Of a stretch of DNA of 39,932 bases, positions 10,088 through 23,304 are shown in pieces; position 1 is the first letter of the stretch, and each line of letters starts with the position of its first letter. This stretch comes from Fomitopsis serialis (lineage: Eukaryota > Basidiomycota > Agaricomycetes > Polyporales > Fomitopsidaceae): contig NW_025955320.1 of NCBI RefSeq assembly GCF_022376445.1, positions 1 to 39,932 of the forward strand, written 5' to 3'. Made by a program: the position numbers and the translations under genes. A model generated the notes under the pieces. The model was not told the origin of the DNA, made no database searches, and saw only the letters and a list, made by a program, of their open reading frames with translations.

Positions 10088-13000
10088 TCATAGTGTTTTG
10101 AGCTTCAACAGCCTAACAATTGCAGTGAAATTGCTATAATCCTGCGATATCGACAGCGCCCGCGCATCACCGCTCTCCTCTACCAGCGCCCGAAGCATAC
10201 CCTTGTGATTCTTGAGCAACTCGGAAGGCTTGCCAAATTCCGCCTGTGGAGGTATCAAACGTCTTGCAGGCCGCCGAAACAAGATCTTGGCGTTACTTAC
10301 CATCCGTCCTGCATCCAGTACCATCTAGCGTGTACATGAGTCACACAAGTATGGTAAAAACAGAACGAAGGGCTCACAATTTTGTCAGCGTCCATGACCG
10401 TGTGCAGACGGTGAGCTATAGTGAGATTGTCACGCCGCTATCCAATACCCTCCTGAGCGATTGCTGAATCACCGCGTCCGTTGCGTAATCTAGACACAGC
10501 TCTCAGTCGGCCCTTATTGCACAGTATAACGCACGCACCAATAGCAGAAGTCGCTGCGTGCGTCAGCAGTGAGTATGTGGTCACGAAACAGTCTGGGGCC
10601 GCGCACCCTCATCCAAGATTAGCAGCTTGCTCTGACGGACGATCGCCCTCGCCAGGGCCAGAATCTGTCTCTGGCCCACGGACAGATTGGCCCCGCCGCT
10701 CGCGATCTGTGTGTCAAGCGTAATATGATTCTCCCGCGACCCTTCCTGCAACGCGAACAGTCCGGCAGAACGCAAAGCGTCATTGAGCAGCGGATCGCCA
10801 TGCTGCCCAAGTGGATCTAGGTTGCGCCGCAAGGTCCCACTCAGAAGCTCGGGCTGCAGAGGTTTATGTGATCTATCTAAAAGAATGCGAAACACGAAGG
10901 CTGACCATCTGAGGTATAATGGTAATGCTTGATCTGAGCGCGTCCAGATTGATGGTATCCGTGGCGAGGCCATCGAAGTACACTTTGCCTTCACTGAGTA
11001 TACACCGAAGCAGGGACAAGGCGAGCGAACTCTCTAACAGGCAATCAATGTTGAAGACAGAGCGCCCAGCTGCACGGCATGCAGACCTTTCCACTTCCAG
11101 TCCTTCCGACTGCGAACATATCAATCTCTACACGGTGCTGCATGGCGAAAGCAGCTCACCGATGCCAACTCGTTCCCCAGACTTGAGCTCGAAGGAGATC
11201 TCTTTCAGGACAAGAGGGCCGTCCTAGGAACTGTCAAGACCTTACACAAGACACATCCGCCTGTAACGTACCTCCGAGTACCTTGCGGACAACTTCTCGA
11301 CTTTCAGATCGCCGCTCGCTGGCCAATAAGCGGGAGGGGTGCCGTCTTGCGTCGGTTTGGGCTCTTGCTCAATCTCCACATACTGCTTGATGCGCTCAAG
11401 ACTACAAAATATTACTAGCGTCGATTCAAGACCACTACTCAAACCTACCTGTTGCCTAGAATCAATTCAACATCAGCCAGTGCTTAGGACAGTGATTCAG
11501 TTGCCTACCAGCAATCTCGAAGTCGTTCCAGACCCGCACCCAGTACAAAATGTAGCCACTGAATCCAACTTGTCGCAGTGATTAGCTTGAACGTGCATCA
11601 AACGATTATTCGAGTGGAACGCTCACCTGCCATGTTGAGAGAGAACCCGGTATCTGACGCGGTTGTCCCGCGAGCGTAGAGCAGGTATGCTGCGAGGCTG
11701 GAGACGAAGATCGCGCTGAGCATCTCGATCCGGACGGCAACCCAGCTTAGCATGTCATTAGCTCGTCATCATCTATTACAGATGAACAGGGCACTCACCG
11801 AGTCAGATCCCAGAACGTTCGTGCCGCCCGGGTGTACCGGTCAATCCGCTGATAAGAAACCTCTTTGAAGGCATCCTGGGCACCATACGCCCTGATGGAC
11901 ACTAGGTGTGCGCTCAGCGCCCACGTATGGCTGATCATTCCAAACGGCAATACTCGCCCAGCCCCGCAAATGCAGCACCGAAGTGCCCGAGAACAGGTGC
12001 CTTCGCGACACTCATCTCGCGCTTGACGGTGAGTTGAGCCTTCATGTAAATCTGGCCAACAAGTCCGCCCGCGATGGCCACCGCGACAGCGACGACGAGG
12101 AAGATGGGTGACATGATAACTACGGCAACGACCTTGATGAGCATGGATATGTTGAGCTCCATGATGACGCCCCATGTTTTGGAGATCTCCCCGTCGACTG
12201 TCGCGGATGCAACGTGAGTGACAGTAAGACAAGTATGGCTGGAGGGGCGCACCTGATTGGATGTCCTGTGTACAACGGGCAATGATGCGAGAGGCTGGAG
12301 TTCGATCGAGCCACCTATATAGTCCGTTGAGCAAATAAGGCATGATGATGCGTAGATAGGCGAATTTGCTACCTAAGTGTTGTACCGAGTACAGACGAGA
12401 TCAAGGATTCATGAATCGAGCGACCACCCCTGATGGTCCCCAACCAATATGACGTGAGGGAGATGCAGTAGAACGCAACTGATACGACAATCATTCCAGC
12501 ATAGAACCCCAGGTAGCTGCCATGAAAGCAATCAGCAAACCGGCACGCAATCTATCACACGGACCTACTAGGAGGCCTTTACTTCGCTTGCGGGTCGCTG
12601 CTCGTACTGCCGTGCCCAGTAGCCAAGGAACCACACTTGAAGATTTGCAAGTAGCTCTGACGCTATCAACGTGAGCAGGCAGAAAGACCAGAAGAAAATC
12701 TGGTGTTGTCCTCCGATCCTTGCCAGAAACAGTTTCACTGTTAGAATTGTTGAGTCTTTCGCTCCAAAACTCTAGCGACATTAACTCACAGGCGCCCCAC
12801 CCAACCCGTCCTACGGCGATTTCTTCGGCTATGACGAGTTTGCCCGATGACTTCACAAGACCCTCGGGCCTTTGGTCACCTCCCTGCTTGTACCCTTGCT
12901 CTTGCGAGTCTTGTCCCATGCCTAGTGCTTGAGTCTGCCCGCGAATATCCTGGATGAGTTCCTGGCTCGATACGCGCCCACCCGGCCCGAGAGTGACCTT

Positions 13001-16000
13001 GAACTGAGCTACTGTACTCGCAATGGCCACGTTGTGGGTCTGTCACTATAAGTGAACAGCAGCGTTATGTCAGGCGCGCTCGCACTTACTACCATGATTA
13101 CAGTTCGGTTCTCCATTAAATCTCCGCGCAGACATTTGTTTATGATCCATTGCGAGGTGTGCACATCGAGTGCGGCAAGGACCTAACCACGTGTCACTTA
13201 CCAGTCGACTGTGCATGTTGGGTGGTACAACTTACATCGTCGAGCAGAAGAATCTCTGCAGAGGAGTATACGGCACGAGCAAGCGTTATTCTAGCCTACG
13301 TGGGACTGTTGATGAGGAACACTGGGTCTCACGACGAAAGACATTACCTTTTGCCCTCCGCTGCTCGTTACTTAGTGAGGCCGCGTATTCCACCATGAGA
13401 GTCGCAGAAACATACCTGAGAGTTATACCCTTTTCTCCGACTTCCGTCATGTCACCGGCTTCGAATAAGTCGATATCACGCTCGAGGCCACATTGGTAGA
13501 TGACTATGGGTGTGTGAGAACTTAGAAGAGACAATGAGGGTGCCACACACCTCTCTGGTAACGCTCCTCGCTGTATGGTGATCCAAATAAGATATTATCC
13601 TGCATAAACAAGAACACTTGCTGTCAATGTGTATTTGCGGTTGACTTGCGGCGAACCTTTATCGTCTCATTCTGCACCCACGACTCTTGCGCTGCGTATG
13701 CGACCCCGCCAGCGCGAGGGAGGTTGTAGAAGGAACTAGGACCTGACGGAACATAGTGCATCTCCCCTGTGTCAGATACCATCGGTGTCTACGTATGCTA
13801 CGATAAGGTTTGGTCATACCTAGAAGGGCCATCAACATTGACGTCTTTCCGGAACCGGTGGGGCCAACGATAAGGGTGATGCATCCGTGTTCGAAGGACA
13901 CTTCGCCATCTATGTGTAGAGAGAAACGTCGCCTGCCGCTTTCGAGTCCCGTAATCTCCGGACCACTTATATCGTTAGTCCAGGTGAATGTGGCATCGCG
14001 GAACCCAATGGTATCACGACTCTCAGGGTGCTGGGACGATGAGAGTTGCTCCGCTGATTTTGAGAGAATTGGTCGAGCAACTCAGTCTACGATGTTCGCG
14101 TATAGTACTCTGTGAAGATGAACGACGGAGACTGAGCTCACGTTTCGTAGGAAATTGTCCAAGCGATCGAGTGATACTTTGGCTGCAGTACGCACCATCA
14201 GCTCGGAGTGGCATGAGACGGACCCACGAAGACTCGCCTTGCATGATGCCTGGTATCATGTTGAATGCCATACGCAAGTGCATCCCCAGCATGCCGAACA
14301 CTAAGATGCAGACCTCAGTAGGACCCTACATCTGGGACATCTGCAGAAAACCTGCCTGTGATCGAGGAGAAGACGGTAGATGCTAGAAAGACAATCAAAA
14401 TATTTAAGTCCGTCAACTGTGATGGAACACAAACCAGTCAGCTCGTGCTTCATGATTAGCGTCTGTGATCGCTATCAGGACATCGACGGAGGACTGTATC
14501 ATAGAACCCACATATGTCGAGAATGTTACAATCATTGTCAGCAGTGGAATGACGAGACTGGGCGAATTCAGCGACTATGCGATTCTCGGCAAGCGTAAGT
14601 CACGCACTTCACGTTGCTGTTCGCTAGCTCCCACATCCTAGATTTCTTCACCGCCTCCAGTTCGTCATGACGTTTCTCAGCTATCTGTTGTGACACACGG
14701 GATTCCCAGCCGAAGAGCTTTATCATGCGGATGACACTGATGACTGTATGGAAGGAGCGATGTGTTGTGCTACGACGAAATATCATATGCAGTACTTACC
14801 TTCGATCATAGTTTGCACCCGGCGTCAGTCTGCGGACCTCAGTTATGACAGTTCGAACTCGAACGTCTATTCTGACTTACCTTCTTCATCTTTTCAGCTT
14901 GCACTGTTCGGATTAGCTTTGCCATGCGTCCGGGAACCGGGAACAGCAAGATCAGAACGGCAAGCCCCACAAAGGCGCTGCAGTCATCTCCCAAGTGAGC
15001 ATTTCCTCCACGCCGTCACTCTTGGACATACCTCCACCCAAGGATCGAGTACAGGAACCATATGCCCAAACCGAGCATGAACGGATCTCCACAACTACAA
15101 TGCCTCAGAAGCAATGCCGGGACATAGAGCAACTCTGAAGCGAACGTAAGACGTTGAGCGCGTTGCGCACTTGGTGAATACTCGCGAGGTCGCTCGTAAT
15201 CAGGTTGTTGATTCGCCCAGTGACATTCTTGTCTCCCGTGTCCTGTTCTGCGAATCTTGCCCTGGTGCTGTTCCTGTGTCGTCTATCTCCGCTTTGAGTC
15301 TCATCCGAAGAGCATGATTAAGACTAATTCAGTTACGATCGCCTCGGTGCGGACCGTAATCCTCATCTGTCAGGTTTTGATCATTTTTTTGCCTACTGTG
15401 GCAAGGATGGAACGCACGGCATGCGACATCGCAGGCTCACTAGCATGACGCCGATGACGGGCACAAACAACATCCAAAGAATCCAGAACCAGGGCTTGAC
15501 TACAGCGCCCTCTCCTCCCGTCTCGATGTACCTATCAAGAAGCCATTAGCTAACTGCACGTCGAAGGAGGCTACCGCGTGTACCAAGTAGCATCTTCATG
15601 CCAAATGGATTGGCGAGTAATGCAAAGGCCTATGAAGGAGTGAGCTTCAATTCAGGAGACGAGTACGACCGCTTACATGCAAGCTCATCAAAACTCCGAT
15701 GAACAAGAAGTCAAAGCCTATACAGAATGCGTTCGAACACAGGCTGTCAACATATGTTCACTGTCACATACGGAAGACCTTCAACAGGCCCCATGCCGCA
15801 TGCTGGCGCTTCTTGCTATGCAGCGTATCCAGAGCTAGTCGTTTGAGCGCGTTAGAAAGACGAAGTACCATTCATGTCACATCTCAACGCACGGGAAAAG
15901 CGGCCTGAGCGAGGTGCCGTGCCGTATCTTCGTCCGGCAAGGCGGAAATTTGTCGATAGGCAGGTGCTTGACGCGCATAGCCTCGAAAATGCTCTGTCTA

Positions 16001-17253
16001 AGTACGCAAACAGCCATGTCGAGAGAAGGGAGGCGGTCTGCTCCGGGCTCGATTCGGACACGGAATGCTGTTTGAATGGCCACGTCGACGTTCAGATTTC
16101 GACTTTCATCGAGTGATTGACTGAGATGCACTCACGTCCGGGTCGACGGGCACGTACAAACGCGGCTCAACCAGAGGGATGACGACGGCTGCCAGTGCGA
16201 GCATGACGAGTTTCGTCCATAGGATTGGACCCTCGTGTATATCGAGGGGCGCTATTGTGAAAGTTACGAGGGCCAAACGTCACGGTAGACGTAGACGCCC
16301 ATAAGACTAGCAAGACGAAGAGAGGTGTCGCGGAAGAGTGAGCCTCTTTGCTGCATCTGGTTCGGTGAACATATTTAACGCCGAGAGCACGCAAACATAT
16401 GCCTAGAATACCAGCGAAGTGGTGAGTGTGAGGTGTTGAGGCCGAATGACCGTGACCACCACTGTCACGCAGAGTGCGGCGTGCATCCAGATGATTCGGC
16501 TAGCCTGCTGATGAGCCCAAACGGCAGTGACGACTGACAAGCCGAGAAGAATGATGCAGCACAACATCCTTGCGAGTCGAATGCGTACTTCACGGACCGG
16601 CCTTCCAGTGCGGAACGCGTCGTACAGAAGGCGAAGCATGGTTGACACTGCTAAGATCAGTATCTAACACCACAGACAATACTTTCCTGGATACTTGGCG
16701 CTTCCGGAGGACCTGCACACAAACTTGCAAGATGATATAATAGCGGATAGACTGGCAATGGCCACCGGGACCATCAATGTGTCCATCGGAATAACTCCCT
16801 GTGTATGGGTTTGATTCAATAGCCCGTATCATGCAATGGAACTCGCGCCACTCACTTAGCGCAAGAGGTCTCCGATCCATAGTCAGTCACGCTGTGGGTC
16901 GCCGCGTACAGATGCGTCTCAGCCTGACCCAAGCCTAGGCCAGTTTGGCGATCTGCGAGGCGCCCATAGTTGAGTACTTTAGGTTCAAACTGAGTACTGA
17001 ACGCAGTGAGCGAATACAGCGGTGAGTTCGGTGCTGTACACAGTCAGGCCTCACGTCCAGCTTAAGTACCATCGTGCACGCCATAGTCAGTAGCGCTGTC
17101 AACAAGGGAGCACTCGGTTGAAGTCGGGTGGCAAATATCGGCGTTTCATTTGATGTTGTCCAAGGCACATGTCAATCTAACTCGTCCCACTCGTCGCAGC
17201 GAGACAGGCATGCGGAACCATTCAATGAGTCACGGGAGCATGGGGTCCGACAT
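10088..17253 (-). CDS. ABCC (MRP)-type full ABC transporter, highly split by introns
   Basis: A membrane exporter with two transmembrane domains and two nucleotide-binding domains, transcribed right to left. NBD1 has Walker A GPTGSGKTSM near 13847-13873, a signature SGGQK split by introns (13.26-13.44 kb), Walker B LLLDD near 13236-13250 and VLAALDVHTSQWIINKCLRG. NBD2 has Walker A GRTGSGK near 11087-11110, LSVGQRQILALARAIV near 10640-10690, Walker B LLILDE near 10608-10625, a D-loop SAID and an H-loop LTIAHRLHTVMDADKI. Asp after Walker B in NBD1 and Glu in NBD2 is the usual ABCC asymmetry (degenerate NBD1 site). The second membrane domain (11.2-12.9 kb) includes VSYQRIDRYTRAARTFWDLT. Hydrophobic N-terminal segments at 16.4-17.1 kb suggest a TMD0. 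The C-terminus is EFGKPSELLKNHKGMLRALV. A frame break lies near 10429 and others are likely. The start at 17253 (MSDPMLP) is tentative. The substrate cannot be told. Confidence 0.85.
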
Positions 17254-17470
17254 GATCCTTGTCAAGTGCGCGGTGGTGTATACCATTCCGCGATGAGGTC
17301 CGAGTCTGGCGAACCCGTGAGTTTGCATCGGTTGGAAGAGTTCATAGTCGAACGGCCAACGGCGGGACGGCCAGCAATGGAAAGCGCAGGAAAGCTGGGA
17401 GTTTTAGCGTGCATTGATGCATTAGACTAGGCATTAAGGTAATCCAGGTAGAGTGGTGCGAGAGCAATCA

Positions 17471-18179
17471 TCAATCCTCACTGTCAGAAATGAGCACGAG
17501 TCGCATCCAGCAAAAGTAGACTCACTCCGATGATTCGTGTCTCATGAACAGGTCTATCGCTGCGGAGAAGGCCGCGAAGGCGATGCCCCCTCCGACTGCG
17601 GCTTTTGGACCTGCATTCCTCGCCAGGACACCACCAGCGACGAAGCCAGCTGCGACAGGGTTCACCATGTCATTTTTTGCACGATACTAATGACCTGTCA
17701 GCGAACACCGAGGTGATAAACAGCGAAGGGCACGCACCGACTCGATCACGCATTCGATGCCCGCAAACAGCGCACCGACCTTCCCAAACCCCTTCCCACT
17801 CCGCCACATTCCCTTCCCCATGTCCTTGAAGATCTCTGATGCCTTCTGTGTCCGGGACAGATTCCCCGTTGTTTGTCGGAGGAGAGGGTCCTCATACGCG
17901 AACGAGGTGCTCATGAGGGAGAAGAATGCACCAATGCCAAAACCTAGCCATTCCGGATAACTACTAAAACGTCGCCGGAGCTAAGGAACTGTAGGTAGAC
18001 TCAACGTACCCATGCCACCGGCGAGTATTGTCTTCGCAACACACGACTCCGCGCCCATAGCCATGTATTGCTGGTACTTCTGCCCTTGCAAGTACGCCTC
18101 GCGCTCCTCTTCCGACACTCCTGGGGCAGTGGCTCCTTTCCTGCAGGAATATTGGCGCAAGCAATGGATTTGCAGACAT
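17471..18179 (-). CDS. TIM22: TIM22, mitochondrial inner-membrane carrier translocase subunit
   Basis: Channel subunit of the TIM22 complex, which inserts carrier proteins into the inner mitochondrial membrane. Four exons: 18010-18179, 17738-17943, 17526-17686 and 17471-17480. The translation carries [17 protein letters not shown], then [50 protein letters not shown] and a final membrane segment [19 protein letters not shown] with [20 protein letters not shown]. This is the Tim17/22/23 fold, and the size (about 180 residues) matches TIM22. The last exon supplies only DED before the stop, bridging a 45-nt intron. The N-terminus ([11 protein letters not shown], then PAGKEPLP, then [10 protein letters not shown]) needs two one-base restorations, near 18145-18152 and 18114-18125. 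An upstream in-frame extension to about 18293 is possible but less like the family. It lies head-to-tail upstream of the ABC gene and divergent from the monooxygenase. Confidence 0.9.
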
Positions 18180-18385
18180 GGCGGCGTAGGAGGGATGGGA
18201 GGAGGCACAAGGGGCCGTAGACGTTGGAGGAAGACGAGGAGGACCGGCAACGCTCGACCTGCAGACGCCCGACAGCGTGCAGCGCTGAACCAAATGCAGC
18301 TAAAATATACTTAAGGACTTAAATAAATAAGTCTACCATAAGTAAGTCTATCACTTCAAGCACTTACCTACGTCAACTTACCCTT

Positions 18386-18416
18386 GTTCCAGACCTCGTT
18401 CCAGACCTCGTTCCAG
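18386..18416. repeat. 12-bp tandem repeat, about 2.6 copies
   Basis: The unit GTTCCAGACCTC occurs twice in full (18386-18397, 18398-18409) and once partly (18410-18416, GTTCCAG). It lies in the divergent TIM22/monooxygenase upstream region. It may be a simple slippage repeat or a repeated factor-binding site. Confidence 0.8.
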
Positions 18417-19170
18417 GCTGCTGCGCTCAGGCTGCGCTTGTCTTCTTTTCATCCTCCGTATCCTTTTCCGTCAATGGACACGAGGGGTTATCAAGAAGAG
18501 GAGTGCACAAAAGGGGACAAGTGCCTCAAGAACTGGCTTGGCAATAGGAGTCTCCTGCTTGGACGACCTCCCTGCTTGCCAGTGGACGACCTCGATTGAG
18601 TCTGATTGAGTGGATGAAATCCGATGCAACTTCAATCAATAGGACCTCCATGGGGATAAGTTATACGCAGTATGATATTACAGGTGTGGTGGCGAAGTGG
18701 TCGCAGTGTTCCCAAGTCTATGTACGATTTATGTATTAGCACCTCAAGTTGAACGCAACCCGATTTTGATCACGATGTTTCCACTGCTGGATTACGACCT
18801 CGAGGATGCTGTATCCGTGAACACCGGTTGTGTATGTACTGCCATCTGCCCATGCACCGCCATCAGTTTGCGTGTATCGCGCAAGAAGTTCATCTATCTC
18901 GTCGATCATCCTCCTGTCACGGTCAGCTCTGCATCAAGCTGCGCGAAAGGGGTTACTATACCTAACATTACGTTAGGTCGATCCAGGTGTGTCTGTGTTG
19001 AAACGTTGACATTTGGGGTGCACAGCCTGCCTCTAATTCATGTGCCGCAGACATTGCGCGGACAAAACTCTCTGATCGCATGTTCCGCAGACATCCCTAC
19101 GCGTCCTAGCGGCACGGACAGCTCGTCATCAACATCTGTGTGAAAAACACTCATTGCTGCTCAGTGAGTG

Positions 19171-19180
19171 TATATAAGTA
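19171..19180 (+). promoter_or_regulatory. TATA box of the FAD monooxygenase gene
   Basis: TATATAAGTA stands 75 bases before the ATG at 19246. It is followed by a pyrimidine-containing leader (CTTCTGCCTCACTC) of the kind seen at fungal transcription starts. Few other genes in the window show such a clear TATA element, which may mean the monooxygenase is inducible; that is inference. Confidence 0.5.
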
Positions 19181-19245
19181 GGGGCGAACGATACCAGGGA
19201 CTGTCACCAACTTCTGCCTCACTCTGAATAGCTCTTCCTTCGCAC

Positions 19246-21498
19246 ATGTCTGCTGAAACTACTTCCCCTGGAGTCTTGATTGTGAGTGGTCATCGAAATC
19301 AGCGCTCCTCCCTATGTTACTAGACACCGTTATTGAACACTCTCATCGATCTCACAGGCTGGCGCTGGGCCCTCGGCCTTACGCTTGCGCTCACACTCCT
19401 CAAGAACGGCATCCCAGTCCGCCTCATCGACGGGCAGCACGATTCCCCCTAGAGCAGCGAGGTTCCGTCCTCCAGGTGCGAAAGCTTTAGCTGAGCCATT
19501 TGACTGCAGCTGACTGAAAGCGGACTCAGCCTCGAACGCTGGAGGTGTTCAACTATCTCGGCGTGTTGCCAGATATCCACGCGATCAATAGACCATTGTT
19601 GCCTGAGCGTCAGTACAAGCTGCCTGGGGGCATAGAAGTTCAAAAAACCGCACACCTGCTGGATCCGGTAGACCCGACGCCCGATGTACCTTATGTGAGC
19701 GAACCCTTGCTATTTATCTGCCCGTACTGACTTCTTCTGCAGCCTAACCCGATCATCCTGGGGCAGGGATACACCCAGGCGATACTTCGCTCGCACCTCG
19801 AGAAGTTCGGCTGCACCGTCGAAACCGAAACTGAGCTTCGCCAGTTCGAGCAGACTTCTGAGGGCGTCGTTGCCACACTTGTCAAACAGCAGGATGGGAA
19901 GGAGCTCGTCGAGACGTCGCACTTGCGCTGGCTTGTGGGGACAGATGGAGGCAGGAGTACGTTACAATGCCTTTTGGGGGATGTCCTGAGTCTGATGAGA
20001 GCTTGCGTGAATAGGCAACGTCCGGAAGCAGCTGGGGCTCTCCTTCGAGGGCGAAGCACTCAAGGAACATACCATCATCGGAGAACTCGACATACAGGGA
20101 CTGGATGCAGACGTGCGTATACGGCTCTCACTCTTAAAGAGCAGGTCCTGATATGCTTTGCCGTTAGCATTGGCATCGGTGGAATGATTGGCAAAATCCG
20201 ACCGTCATCACGTACGTCATATGCTCCCTTCGATATGCTGCTATGATTGGATTTTGCTGACGGTGGTTTGGGCAGCGTGATTCTCCGGCCAACCGAGGTC
20301 AAGACCAGTTCTGGTTTCTGCTAGGAGGTCATGTTGACTATAGCGAGCTCCTGGCGGACCACGAGAAGTTACTCAAGGCCCTACGCGACTTCATCCAGCG
20401 TAAAGACTTGGTCATTGGCAACATCAAGTATGCCATTGAATATCGGTCAGTCTGCTGTCTAAGATAAGCACGAGTATAGGGAGTCTGACATCGTAACAGT
20501 CCTAATGCACGTATTGTTGATAAGTTCGGAGTGGGGCGCGTCTTCGTGGCTGGAGGTATGCGGCAATATTATTTGCAAGATGCCCAATCTAACTGATGTC
20601 CACTGCTTTTAGATGCTGCTCACGTACACAGCCCGCAGGGCGGACAGGTATGTGCATAATGTCACTGCATTCAAGGGCGTACTTACATGGATTCTTCGCT
20701 TACAGGGGTTGAACACAAGCGTGCAGGATGCAGTACGTTCCAAGCCAGTCTGCAATGTGTGTGCGATGATTGACAGCCTTATGCTTCATAGTTGAACCTC
20801 GGCTGGAAACTTGCCTTGGTAGAGAAGGGCTGGCCGCGCCCTCCCTCCTCTCCACGTATTCTGAAGAGCGCCTACCCGTAGCCAAGCGCATGATTCAAGA
20901 GACTCTCGGGATCTACAAGGTCGTCATGGACTCTGCTGTGCGCGGCGCCGACGTCAACAAAGCCCGCGGCGCTCACCTCAAGCAGCTCGGCATCAACTAC
21001 CGTTGGAGCCCCATTGTTCTCGACGAGCGCCAGCCAGTCGACAAGCAGCAGACGGTGGACAGTCTAGATGTGTACGGCAGGTTCGGCGGGGAGACCCTGC
21101 GTGCAGGCGACAGGGCCCCTGATGCCCGGATCTGGTCGACGTGAAACAAGCGAGCTCGGCGTCGGCGCGTCTCTTCGACGTCTTCGGGTCCACCCATCAC
21201 ACCGTCTCATCTTCACATCTGACGCCTCCGCTACTCGGCCTGTGCTGAGGCACTGCAGGCTTACCCCGAAGGCAGTCCGGTCTTCGGTATCTATCCCCAG
21301 AGTACGTCGAGGAGCCCTCCCGTCGCCCACGCGGATTCCGTTCTCCGTGACGGAGAAGGTCATGCATACAAGGCGTACAACTGCCCGACGGATGGCACGA
21401 CTGTCGTGGTTGTCAGGCCGGACGGCGTAGTGGAGGGATTGTGTTCGGCGAGACGGGCTGAAGCAGTACTTCAAGACTGTGTGTTCTCGACAGTTTGA
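19246..21498 (+). CDS. FAD-dependent aromatic-ring monooxygenase (phenol hydroxylase-like) with thioredoxin-like C-terminal domain
   Basis: Flavoprotein hydroxylase of the PHBH/phenol-2-monooxygenase superfamily, using NAD(P)H, O2 and FAD to hydroxylate an aromatic substrate. Exons: 19246-19281, 19358-19475, 19530-19694, 19743-19956, 20015-20112, 20168-20211, 20276-20445, 20500-20555, 20613-20646, 20706-20732 and 20792-21498. The N-terminus has the dinucleotide-binding GAGPS, then LTLALTLLKNGIPVRLID and RTLEVFNYLGVLPDI. The FAD GD motif reads FVAGDAAHVHSPQGGQGLN. The helix after it contains LNLGWKLALVEKG and STYSEERLPVAKRMI. The C-terminal part (GDRAPDA, FGSTHHTV, RDGEGHAYKAYN, VRPDGVV) is the thioredoxin-like phenol-hydroxylase dimerisation domain. 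About eight one-base breaks lie near 19376, 19452, 20311, 21130, 21205, 21245 and 21440-21462 (two). The exact stop is uncertain because of the last two. A paralogue lies at 39.1 kb. The substrate is unknown. Confidence 0.88.
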
Positions 21499-21979
21499 AC
21501 GGTGTTCTCAGGTTGCAAAGTCTCATGTATTAGTGTCTCTAGTGCCATGGTACAGTATAACCAAGCAGTCGGGTAAATTATAGATACTTGTCAGGGAATA
21601 AAGGTGTTATGCTACATCGACAATTGTCGTGTCGATTGCTCAGTTCGATTATTTCATGAACAAACCGGGATTAACACGGTGGTAAGGTGGATACACGAGC
21701 AGTACAGATACACAGGACCACGACAATCTAAGAATTTAACGGATACAGTAAATCCAGATGCCTATGTATGTGCTTGAATGAATGGAAGTGAGCGGTCTGC
21801 CTGCAACCACCAAACAAGGTGGGCGTCGACTGCACGCTCGGCGCCAGAAGACAAGCAGGGAGATCGGATCGAGGATGAGCACTAATACTAGGAGGTGTCG
21901 CAGAACAGGCGAGAGCTAACACGAGAGCATTCCAGAAAGCTAGACGATGTTGTCCGGACGAGGCAAACCACATGGACAT
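21499..21979. other. Intergenic: 3' flank of the monooxygenase gene
   Basis: About 480 bases after the monooxygenase stop. The part near 21520-21740 is relatively AT-rich, as expected for a 3' untranslated region. I see no coding motifs on either strand. Confidence 0.4.
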
Positions 21980-22700
21980 CAAGGGGCTGAAAGAAGGTGG
22001 TCCACCATCCAGCTAGTGGGCACGGATATGGGTGTAAACTGGTAGCGCGAGCGGGCATTGCCAAATTTTCTGGCAGCGCTCATTTTCAAGCGAGTCAATC
22101 TAGGTTCCGTCGTGAGGATGCAACACCTTCGTGGGATGCAAGTCTGCTTACCTCCGGCAATAGCTCGGCCCATTCTGCGTCCAGATCCGGGGTGCAATAT
22201 TGGGGCATCCTCAATATCCCACTGGCAGAAATCGTCGAGGGCTTCCCTCAACTTCTGAAAGGACCTTTGCAATGATGTGTGCCATTCGAATGCCGCCAGA
22301 GGACGTCTCGGTTGCTTCGGAAGGCACGGACGCCTCTGGCGTGGTATCAGCCGTTCCAGACAGCGAAGGAATGTCCGCAGTCGATGCGTGGCCTTAATAC
22401 GAGGTGAGAACAGTACGCGGCCAGATGGTATGCAAGACGTACGTTCGGTGCTGCGAACAAGCACCCTAAGAAGCGACAGTTCCTCTCGTCGATATGCTGA
22501 ATACCAGAAGATGATATAATGGGGCAGCATTCGTCAGAGGGACTGACAACGTCAAATATCAGCTCAAACCTCCACTTCGGATCACTGTGGGACGCACCAC
22601 CGACGATCATCGCACAAATTGCGAATGTGCGAGTGAGGATCAAGGTGGCCACCATGGTGATTGGATGATCAAAGAATATGTACAACGACGAAGGAGTAAG
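21980..22700 (-). CDS. Uncharacterised gene fragment A, hydrophobic segment plus polar tail
   Basis: I do not recognise the family. Read from about 22700 downwards, one minus-strand frame gives a hydrophobic stretch, FFDHPITMVATLILTRTFAI, followed by CAMIVGGASHSDPKWRFELI. Farther down, other frames give polar, acidic segments such as QKLREALDDFCQWDIEDAP and DLDAEWAELLPE. The layout suggests a transmembrane helix followed by a cytoplasmic tail, cut by introns and frame breaks like its neighbours. The hydrophobic segment closely resembles one in fragment B (MVATFILTRT with FAISALFVGG, about 25.1-25.2 kb, same strand), so the two are probably paralogues. Neither end could be fixed and the coordinates are only the span where I see coding-like sequence. 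It could be a decayed gene. Confidence 0.3.
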
Positions 22701-23304
22701 ATGAAACGGTGAGTATCGCTAGAGGTGGCACCTCGGGAGGTAAGATCGGTTGTGGACCTACTGACTCGTCACAACTAGAGGATCCTTATACCTGCAACGG
22801 CACTACAAATTCATTCGGCCTGTCGCTCGGCATCTCCCCCGGGTTCGCGTGTCTCAAAATAAAAAGGGAAGCGCATTGCACGGAGATACACGCGATTGCA
22901 TGGGTTGCATCCAAAAGAAGGCCGTTGTTTGTCGGAAGGCGGCGGCTGTCGGCAAGGCGCGCACTGTTACCAGCGCCAATAGTGCATGAACTACAACGAT
23001 TGCCTTTTCTGAACATGTCACGTCAGGAACGGTCGACGCGCGCTCTTCCAGCCACTCTCTTTTTGGTCTTACCTTTATTCCCGTTCTCAAGCCTCAGCAG
23101 CTCTGGACTCTGCAGTGTGCGCGGCTTTCTCTCGTCTTTCGAGGTTCCGAAAAAGGGAAACAACATCTACTACGCCCTGTGGAGCGTGTGTTTATTGGTT
23201 CCGGTTAGTGACTGTGAATACTTGAATAAATGCTGACGCACGCAGTCACACTCGATTGCTTCACACAGGGAACTCCATTGAATGGTCAATACTGGCTCAG
23301 ATTG

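Larger units (their letters stand above)
18180..19245. other. Divergent intergenic region between TIM22 and FAD monooxygenase
   Basis: About 1.07 kb of shared upstream DNA. It holds an AT-rich patch near 18300-18370, a short tandem repeat at 18386-18416 and a TATA box near 19171. A plus-strand open frame at 18697-19143 (148 codons) has no recognisable motif or splice support, and I do not call it a gene. Confidence 0.5.

Noticed and set aside
10088..17253. Idea that the ABC region is a pseudogene or several half-transporters
   Set aside because: Both NBDs have complete Walker A, signature and Walker B motifs, in order on one strand with consistent short introns, so a single full transporter with frame errors is simpler.
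18697..19143. Plus-strand open frame of 148 codons between TIM22 and the monooxygenase
   Set aside because: There is no recognisable domain, signal or splice series, and it lies in a shared upstream region.
22709..23236. Plus-strand open frame of 175 codons
   Set aside because: It overlaps the region where fragment A runs on the minus strand and shows no protein-like blocks.
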